From Oscillospiraceae bacterium (GTDB lineage Bacteria > Bacillota > Clostridia > TANB77 > CAG-508), in the NCBI GenBank assembly GCA_009785865.1, contig WQVL01000008.1, positions 1 to 54,877 of the forward strand: a stretch of DNA of 54,877 nt, read 5' to 3'. Shown here one piece after another: positions 54,636 to 54,877 of the stretch; position 1 is the first letter of the stretch, and each line of letters opens with the position of its first letter. Both the position numbers and the translations under genes were made by a program. The notes below the pieces were generated by a model, which saw only the letters and a list, made by a program, of their open reading frames with translations, was not told the origin of the DNA and did not search any database.

Positions 54636-54877
54636 TTGATTAGAGACTTAGAAGTTGGTAAAGCTGAAAGAAAGAGCTTTGGGAGAGTAGGAGATTTTGT
54701 AGAAATTCCAAACCTTATTAAAGTCCAAAGAGATTCTTATGATTGGTTCATTGAAGATGGGCTAGGAGAAGTATTAAAAGATATTTCACCAATAATTGAC
54801 TACACAGGAAATTTGGTTCTAGAATTTTTCGATTATTACATGGAAGAAGAAACTAAATATTCATTAGAAGAAGCGAA
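54636..54877 (+). CDS. rpoB: RNA polymerase beta subunit, N-terminal part (runs off the window)
   Basis: 80 codons from TTG 54636, with AAAGGGAG about 11 bases upstream. RKSFGRVGDFVEIPNLIKVQ and SYDWFIEDGLGEVLKDISPI followed by DYTGNLVLEFFDYYM are the canonical beginning of the beta subunit. The start codon is TTG since no ATG/GTG is in frame nearby. No in-frame CGG in the visible part. Confidence 0.93.
   Translation, partial: MIRDLEVGKAERKSFGRVGDFVEIPNLIKVQRDSYDWFIEDGLGEVLKDISPIIDYTGNLVLEFFDYYMEEETKYSLEEA

Overview
The window looks like a chromosome segment of an uncultured, AT-rich Bacillota of the Clostridia type. Evidence is the base composition, AGA as the usual Arg codon, strong GGAGG ribosome sites, TTGACA/TATAAT promoters, a type VII secretion (Esx/Yuk) locus, and housekeeping genes with Bacillota-type neighbours (radC-mreB-mreC, rplI, dnaB, tilS-ftsH, purE-purK-purD, ispG-ispH). 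I saw no tRNA, rRNA, CRISPR array or insertion sequence.

Layout. 1-914: tail of a surface adhesin and a fsa-type transaldolase. 915-8730: T7SS locus with essC and a YukD-like gene on +, and three small WXG100-type proteins plus a 454-residue candidate substrate on -. 9168-10136: a repeat protein of unknown function. 10255-16724: HD-domain phosphohydrolase, murA, a lipoprotein, a DUF4321-like protein, radC, mreB, mreC. 16885-20904: purine genes purE, purK, purD, purC. 21048-22877: large charged protein. 23084-25827: ispG, ispH, sortase. 26143-38659: beta-helix surface proteins with a MacB-type ABC transporter between them. 38804-44334: rplI, a small membrane protein, dnaB, tilS, ftsH. 44676-52906: two more giant adhesins. 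52995-54075: purN and a small membrane protein. 54636-end: start of rpoB.

The main discovery is a decoding anomaly. Eighteen genes, including ones normally essential (murA, mreB, mreC, ftsH, tilS, ispH), are split by +1 frameshifts at 32 places in total. Every place is an in-frame CGG triplet. If the C is skipped, or CGGN is read as a four-base codon, the frame is restored and a glycine (GGN) is inserted, usually where the protein family has a conserved Gly. In all 18 genes the corrected length is a whole number of codons. In genes of ordinary composition I found no CGG read as a normal Arg codon. Two compositionally different genes (13030-13671 and 53701-54075) do contain zero-frame CGG. This points to +1 or quadruplet decoding of CGGN as Gly, possibly by a tRNA-Gly with an enlarged anticodon loop. 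A sequencing artefact would not respect reading phase.

Other points of interest are a structured leader shared by essC and four adhesins, a shared promoter-like block before several adhesins, a duplicated adhesin 3' end flanking the ABC transporter, a single in-frame TAG in an adhesin, Cys/Trp-rich inserts in the same adhesin, and a T7SS candidate substrate that shares its C-terminal domain with a small WXG100-type protein.
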